Shown one piece after another: positions 58,000-64,000 of a stretch of DNA of 64,000 nucleotides; the stretch's first letter is position 1, and the number at the start of each line of letters is the position of its first letter. Made by a program: the position numbers and the translations under genes. This DNA comes from Chinchilla lanigera (lineage: Eukaryota > Chordata > Mammalia > Rodentia > Chinchillidae). The notes beneath the pieces are model-generated. The model saw only the letters and a list, made by a program, of their open reading frames with translations, ran no database searches and had not been told where the DNA came from. The stretch covers positions 3,702,741 through 3,766,740 of the forward strand of contig NW_004955484.1 of NCBI RefSeq assembly GCF_000276665.1, read 5' to 3'.

Positions 58000-58830
58000 T
58001 TGTTAGCCAACATATATGCAAACTATTCAGTCTCACCAGGAAACCAAAGAAGCACAAACTTAAATAACAATTAAAAATTTAAAAATCTTCTAGATTGGGC
58101 AAAAACAAGTATTGGCAAGGGTCTGGGAGAGAGTGACATTCTTTGACACTGCTGGGAGTTCAGCATATAAATTGGTACAAAATTTATAGGAAGAATTCAT
58201 AAGATGTATTAAGACTTTTAGTCTCATTCTTGCTGTTTGACACAGTAATTGAATTTCTAGGAATTTAGTCAAAGGAAACAGTTAAGAGTGTGAGTTGTAA
58301 TTAAGATACACACATTGTTTACAGCAGTGAAAGACAATCTATCAGTAGGGAGTTAGTTAAATAAACTATGCTGGAGTAAAATGGTGCAATAAAATCAACC
58401 AGTAAGAATAATCTGGGCCAGGCGTGGTGGAGTACACTTGTAGTTCTTCAGGAAGCTGAGGCGGGAGGATTACCATGAGTTTGAGGTCAACCAGGACTAC
58501 ATAGTGAGTTCAAGTTCAGCCTAAACTACATAGTGAGGCCCTGTTTACAGAGGAATATTCCTTAATAATTCATATTAAAAGTGATGACAATATATCTTGA
58601 GTGAAAACAGCTGGTAACAAAAATAGCACTAGCCCATGTGAGGGGTCAGAATCCACTGGTAAGCCTCATCATACACAGGAAAAAAGTCAGAAGATGCACG
58701 CAATAAATTTAATGGTGGTTACCCATGTGGTGGGAGTCTGAGTGATTTTTCCCCTTATTTTTGTCTGTTTTTTCTATAAAGATAATGTTATTTGCATAAC
58801 AAGAGGAAACACATACTTAGATTTATTGAA
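58000..58830 (+). mobile_element. Old L1 3' end, split by B1
   Basis: Plus-orientation L1M 3' region: GGGCAAAAACAAGTATTGGCAAGGGTCTGGG, then TTTGACACAGTAATTGAATTTCTAGG, and after the B1 TTTAATGGTGGTTACCCATG. Confidence 0.65.
58414..58555 (+). mobile_element. B1 SINE
   Basis: GGGCCAGGCGTGGTGGAGTACACTTGTAG, GGAAGCTGAGGCGGGAGGATTACC, then the B1-type internal duplication (GACTACATAGTGAG and AAACTACATAGTGAG). Inserted in L1M. Confidence 0.85.
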
Positions 58831-59183
58831 TAAGTGACTCCTACTATCGGGATATGGTCATTCTCTTTTTAACTGTACTGTCTAATCTCAGTCTTATTCT
58901 TTCTGTCTTTCTTAAAAGCTTAGAAAGAAGAATATATGTAAACAGTGTAAAATCCAAGTGGATTCAAAGGTTGAGGTCTACCTTTCTTGCCTTTGAATGA
59001 CCATGATTCATCACCCTTACAGGTAGCCATTGTTAGCAATTTTTTTTGTGTATCTTCCCAGATATATTTTTTGGCTAAAAGAAAAAAACATATTTGCATA
59101 CACATTTTTTCCTTTCATAAATAGTAGCATACTATACAGACTGTTCTGCATCATGGTTTATTATTAATTAATTATTTTTGCCT

Positions 59184-59436
59184 TACTTTTAACAAATGCA
59201 TACATACACACATTTTTAAAAGTCAAACTCCCAGCTGTGTGTTGTGGGGTATATCTGTAATCCCAGCTACTCAGGAAGATGAGGCAAGAGGAGCTCAGGT
59301 TTGAGGTCAGCTGGGACAAGTTAGTAAGACCCAGAGCCAAAGTAAAAATTTGCAAAAGGGCTGGGGAAACTGCCTTTTAATACTTTCAGGAACACTATAC
59401 TTTTACCAAATGCATACATACACGTATTTTTAAAAG
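59184..59436 (+). mobile_element. B1-like SINE between 39-bp direct repeats
   Basis: B1 body at about 59228-59345 (GTGTGTTGTGGGGTATATCTGTAATCCC, TACTCAGGAAGATGAGGC), followed by the beginning of an ID part (AAGGGCTGGGGAAAC). The flanks 59184-59222 and 59398-59436 are 39-bp direct repeats with three differences, longer than a usual target duplication. Confidence 0.75.
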
Positions 59437-59599
59437 AACACTTCCTATTGGTTCCCTCTTCTTGAGGCAAACCTCTCCAGCAGCCATCTGCTCTCCAACT
59501 CCTGTCCGCACAGGCTGCCTGTGAAGGCTGGCATCCCAGGAATGCCCCACTCTGCCCTCCCCCACATCCCTTCAGAATCTCTCCTCTGTTTGAATCTGT

Positions 59600-61165
59600 T
59601 TCCCGAGTCCCATGTTTCTTCACTGTCACCATATTTTCTTCAGTTACTGCCTAAGACAGGGAACACGGAATGTAGATGTTGTGAGATTGTGCCTGTCTGA
59701 AATGCCTTTATTTTACTCTTACAAATTGCTTAGTCTTTCACTAGCTGATGAATTTAAGAGCACGACTTACTTTCCTTCAGAAGGCTCCCTGCCCAGTATT
59801 TCTGTTAAGAAGCCTGATGCTACTCTGGTTCCTAATGATTTTGGTTTTGATCATTAAATTTTTTCTTAATCTGGAGGTTTCCATAGCTCTGCAGCTTTAT
59901 TATCATGTTTTTGTTCAGCGTTCTAGCATTTAATGATATTGTACCTTGACACGAGCCGATTTTCATCCATTACCTGGCACAGTTCCACAGTCATTTCCGC
60001 AACTTCCTCTCTGCAGCTCTGAGCACATTTCCTTCGGTCCTTTTCCGGGATAATTTCTTCTGTACTCTAAAAGTTGCTCTTTCTAGGATACATACGAGGC
60101 TCTTAAAACTCCTGAACAAATCATCTACCTGCCTGATCTTCCCTAATTTCTAGCTTTTGGCCTTGTTTTTCTACATTCTGATAGGTCTTCAGTTTTGCTT
60201 TCTAACTACCCCATCAGATTTTAAATTTCTGTGATTCCATTTTTAATTTATTTGAGTACATTTTTATTATTGTTCTTTTTCAAAAATATTATGAACGCAA
60301 AATAATCTTTCATTTTCTTGAGATCAGTAACTGTCATTTGGTTTTATTTTAAACTTTCTTCTTCCTGCATTGTCTTGGTCCCCCCCTTTTAATGTTCTTT
60401 GGTTTCTTACTTCTGCATTACAGGCATCATGGGTAGAGCTTGGTTAAGTATTTACATTTAAAAGTAAAGCACTAAAACCTCTGTGTGTTTGGATAGCACG
60501 CAGCCATGTCGGCTGTCAGATTATTATTCCTTTTAAGGTAAATTGTTTTCTTCATCTAGATGATTTAATATCCACCTTTTGATTTTAAGCAGCTTTATTA
60601 TAAGGTACCTACATGTTTGTTTTTTTTTCTGGTATTTACTTTGCCTGCTTTTTGAATATGTTCCTAAATATCTCAGCCATTATCTATTCTCCATTCTTTC
60701 TTCTTCTTCTTCTGGTATTCCAATAAGGATATCCCCTGTGTTTGTTTTCTTTACCATCTCTTCTGTAGTTTTCATCCTCTTCTGTTTTGCATGTTTCAAT
60801 TTGGATAGTGTCTTCTTTTTTTTTTTTCTGGTACCAGGAACCAAACTCACGACCTTGAGCTTGCCAGGCAGGCGCTTTGCGGCTGAGCTAAATCCCCAGC
60901 CCCTGGATAGTGTCTTCTGATTTATCTTTTGACATCCACAGTTCTCTATTAGGCTGTGTGTACAATGCAGTTAAACCATTCTGTTAAGACCTTAATTTCA
61001 GTTGTGTTTTTTGGTTCTATAATTCCCATTTGTTCCTTTTATATTCTAATTTCTACTGAATTTTTAATTCTTGCCTCTTACTACCTTGAACAGATTAAGT
61101 ACATTTTAGTTTTCTACTATTGTCTCACACACTTGGCTATTTCAAAATTAACTGCTGGACTTTGA
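59600..61165 (-). mobile_element. Ancient L1M 3' region
   Basis: Minus-orientation, T-rich; recognisable by CTTCAGAAGGCTCCCTGCCC ... GTTAAGAAGCCTGATGC and TTAATTTCAGTTGTGTTTTTTGGTTCTATAATTCCC. It contains an ID at 60817-60903. Confidence 0.6.
60817..60903 (-). mobile_element. ID-type SINE
   Basis: Plus: T run, CTGGTACCAGGAACCAAACTCACGACC ... GCGGCTGAGCTAAATCCCCAGCCCC. Target duplication tggatagtgtcttct at 60802-60816 and 60904-60918 (15 bp, perfect). Confidence 0.94.
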
Positions 61166-62239
61166 ACATAAAAATTGTACTGGTATTTTGAGGTCCTACA
61201 CAATGATTTTTTCCTTTGATGATGCTACACATTTACTTCTGAGAAAGTTGTGAGGGAACTAGCAATCTTGGATCTTTTTCAAATAGGCAGAGATTGCAAT
61301 GATTTGACTCAATTTGACAATTACCCTTGCTTACCACGTATCTCCAAACTTTCTTTTACTTTTGGGTTGTCATAGAATGGGTTGTTCCTTGTTTGCCACG
61401 GACTAATGATTTCCTTACATTGCTGGGCCTTTCTCCTTTATGTGTAAAGGAAAATAGTGTGGGATGATGGACTGCATAGAAAGGGTCTGACAACTGATAT
61501 GCTGAGAGTCTTTGTTGGTCAAACAGTTGCTCTACCTATCAATTTCCCTATTTGTGGGGCAAAATATCTGTAAGAATCATAAAGCCAGATGACTTTGATT
61601 GTGCCAGGGAAAAGGTGCATGTGATCTACGTTGCTATCAAGTCCTATGTACCAATAATCCTTTTAGGTTAGTAGGTTAGCACGCTGGAACAAAGAATATA
61701 ATGTTCTTTCAGAAAGTCATTTCCTTCTCAAGACCTAATGAAAGGTATCAGATTAAATACAGGCACAAAGGTAGTTCAATAAAAGAAAACAGGACAGGTC
61801 CTGACCATGCAGGCATGATTCACATAATGCCATGGGGCATCTGTAAAAAAATACCTAACTATGCTCCAAGAAGAGAATAAAAAAAACAAGGAAAGTAAAA
61901 TTTATAAATAATAATTCATTTATTAATAAACATATTTTTGATAGGAAAGGACACAGGTATGCATCCACATTGAATTTTTATATTCTATAAGATGGCTTCT
62001 CTGTCAAAAATTTAGAGAAACAAATGAAGAGTGAGAAGAAGCAATAATAGGACTTCTGTTTCATAGGGCTCCATACTACATAGATGAGTTAGTTCAGAAT
62101 CTTATAGATTCTCTCAATGTCCCTGTATCCTTTCCTTCCCAGCTGAGAAAGAAAAATAAGACCTTCATATGCAGTGCTAAGAATCTGTTTTCCCACAAAC
62201 TACTGCACCTATTTCTTTTTGTTTGTCAACATTAATAAT

Positions 62240-62450
62240 CAAAGCTATCACTTATTGAGTGCTTATTTTTTTTTCAATAGGCACTTTCTACACATATTAG
62301 CATGGTTAATTTTCTAGATGCCCTTATTAGTTATATTTAAAGAGAGGCAACCGAAGGTTCAAAAAGTTAAACAACTTGCCCTATACAGAATTAAAACTTG
62401 ATTCCAGATCTGAGATTACACCCTTATTTTTCATGCTACAGTTACTGTCT
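62240..62450 (+). repeat. MIR element
   Basis: CTATCACTTATTGAGTGCTTA ... AGAGAGGCAACCGAAGGTTCAAAAAGTTAAACAACTTGCCC; a diverged MIR. Confidence 0.6.
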
Positions 62451-64000
62451 CAGCTGTTCTACACTCAGCTCTTTGTTGAGTAACTATCAATTTGTAAGGC
62501 AAATTTGCTTGGCCCATGACCATATTTTCCTCAGATAATGTTTCCCTTCTCCCTTAAATGTGTCTCAATTTAATGTCCTAACATCCCAGAGATATACTTT
62601 TTCCTCTAAGGAATGAAACAATATTGTATATAACAATTTCATGACAATTAACATTTTAATAAAAACATACTCCAAGTGCCATCCCATGGAAAGTTCTACC
62701 GTGTCATGCTTGTGTCTCCAGGCTTTGTCCTTTTACCTGTGACAGAAAAGAGGAAATGGGAGGGAATATGGTTTTCTCCCTGCTGAACATTATATAATTT
62801 TAATGGATGTTTGTTCAGGGTTTTACACTGTTAATAAACCTCCACACCATCTTACTTACTATATTTCTTGTTTTTGTTCATTATATAAAAGTACATTTCA
62901 TTTTGTGCTGGTTTAATGTTGAATTATGGCTGTCTAATGTCAGTGCACAAAACAGGTAGAGCAAAGGCTTCAGCTGACCCGACAATGACAGCCATCTCTT
63001 AAAAGCGACATGAGCTGGAATGATATGAAAGGAGTTATAGGTTTTCATAGAGGAGGAAAAGCAGGATTTGGAGGTTAAAAAAATAACCCATAAGAAGGGA
63101 GTTTTACCTTAGTTGCTTGCTTGATGACAGGCACTAACTGTATACTTGAATAATAATTAATTAGAAAAAGAACCAAATTTCTAAAACTAATTAAGAGCTG
63201 GGACAGACAGAATAAAGATGGACAGGCTTGCAAAGTATGCAAGAAGCTAAGATACTTTTCTGGACAGCTTCCTAGTGATAAGGAAATGAAACTTCTTCCT
63301 TTCATTTTGGCTTTAGCTTATACTCAAACTAATCATATTTGACCAGTACCCTGTCATTTTAAATTCTTGGAAGGTGCTGAGCCATCATGTTAACTAACAT
63401 CCGATCAATAGTGCTCCTTCTCTCTGTGTGGCTTATGATCAATATGGCTGGCTGGAATCTGCCTTCTGGGTTGCACATTTAGCTTTGCCAAAGTGAAAGA
63501 AGTCTCTGTGGTGTGTGGGTAAGAGGCTCACAGTTCTCCGTCAGGCACAAACCTTTGTTTCTGGAAGTCTCTTGATGTTATCGCCACTGACATTCTCTTA
63601 TCACTGAATGGGTCACTTGGGATGGCTCAGGACAAACTCAGTCCATTTGGAATCATCTTGAATTTTGTGTAGCAAAAGAAAAGCTGTCCGTCATGATACA
63701 GAGTCTTATTCTCTTCCTATCCCCTTGGTTCTATGAGTTTCTTTAACAATGTTTTTCAGAGTTTAGGCAAAGATAAAAGAACTCTGCTCTCTTATGCAGA
63801 GTTAAACACATTTAAACACATTTCACTATTCTTTTGTAAGCACTCAGATGGTAACACATAAAAGACCATAAAAGGTAGTTAAAAGGACTGACTATGTATC
63901 ATGCATTTGAGCTTTCTGACATCATTAACACGAAAAATGAGACAAAACATTGAAAAAAATCAAGAACTGGGTGTAATAGTACTAAAAACAAGATAAACAT

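Larger units (their letters stand above)
48158..64000 (-). other. HYDIN: HYDIN intron upstream of exon a (partial)
   Basis: 15.8 kb upstream of the first exon seen. By comparison with human HYDIN, the exon before it should encode a segment like VDFGNIYVLKDSSRI...FIPAFFQA (recalled); I could not find it here, so the intron probably extends beyond the window. It contains L1 ends (49370-50560, 51905-52385), other L1M fragments, ID, B1, LTR and simple repeats listed separately. 52390-53100, 54400-55200, 56100-56930 and 61170-64000 show no recognised gene; a MIR sits near 62240-62450. Confidence 0.75.

Noticed and set aside
59940..60072. Exon-like minus frame with acceptor-like cttttag and a gtaatg donor, peptide STEEIIPEKDRRKCAQSCRE and following
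   Set aside because: The surrounding 1.5 kb reads as an inverted L1M 3' region, and this stretch aligns with its usual text (GGTCCTTTTCCGGGATAATTTCTTC). No HYDIN similarity.
1..64000. CRISPR arrays, operons, prophage, integrons
   Set aside because: The DNA is clearly vertebrate, with spliced exons and SINE/LINE/LTR repeats; no regularly spaced repeats or bacterial gene organisation are present.

Overview
Mammalian nuclear DNA, almost certainly from a rodent. The window holds part of one protein-coding gene, HYDIN (the ciliary central-pair protein hydin), on the minus strand, so transcription runs from high to low coordinates. I found ten consecutive coding exons: 48157-47919, 45050-44780, 42945-42802, 38414-38271, 32418-32105, 8564-8424, 7774-7696, 5392-5285, 5056-4847 and 2748-2611. 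Every exon has AG/GT borders. The reading phases agree across all nine internal junctions, and together they give 1788 nt, or 596 codons, with no stop and no frameshift. The protein matches what I remember of human HYDIN in its N-terminal third (a run of ASH/MSP-type beta domains plus a poorly conserved Ser/Pro/acidic linker). No first exon, promoter, CpG island or poly(A) site of HYDIN lies inside the window. The gene continues beyond both ends.

The rodent assignment rests on SINEs. There are about ten ID-type (tRNA-derived) elements, several of them young, with 12-17 bp target-site duplications. There are also older B1-type (7SL-derived) monomers and B1-ID dimers. I saw no clear B2. The young ID consensus (A box TTAGCTCAGCGG, 3' end CCCGGTACC) is not the usual mouse or rat form, so a non-murid rodent is likely; a relative of beavers or kangaroo rats is only a guess.

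Layout. 1-2610: intron after the last exon seen, with a 5'-truncated L1 end, an ID element and L1/HAL1 debris. 2611-8564: five exons in 6 kb. 8565-32104: a 23.5-kb intron full of L1, L2, MIR, MaLR-LTR, ID and simple repeats. 32105-48157: five exons spread over 16 kb, with a mariner fossil, L1 ends, microsatellites and SINEs between them. 48158-64000: 15.8 kb of upstream intron sequence in which I could not find the preceding HYDIN exon.

Besides the gene, the most notable structures are: a perfect 56-bp tandem duplication; two L1 lineages that each carry tandemly repeated units in the 3'UTR; a (TG)n tract a few bases inside the donor of one HYDIN intron, with an ID element close behind it; a degenerate mariner that still shows its inverted ends; and an unexplained exon-like open segment at 51633-51767. 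I found no convincing evidence of a wholly new biological system.
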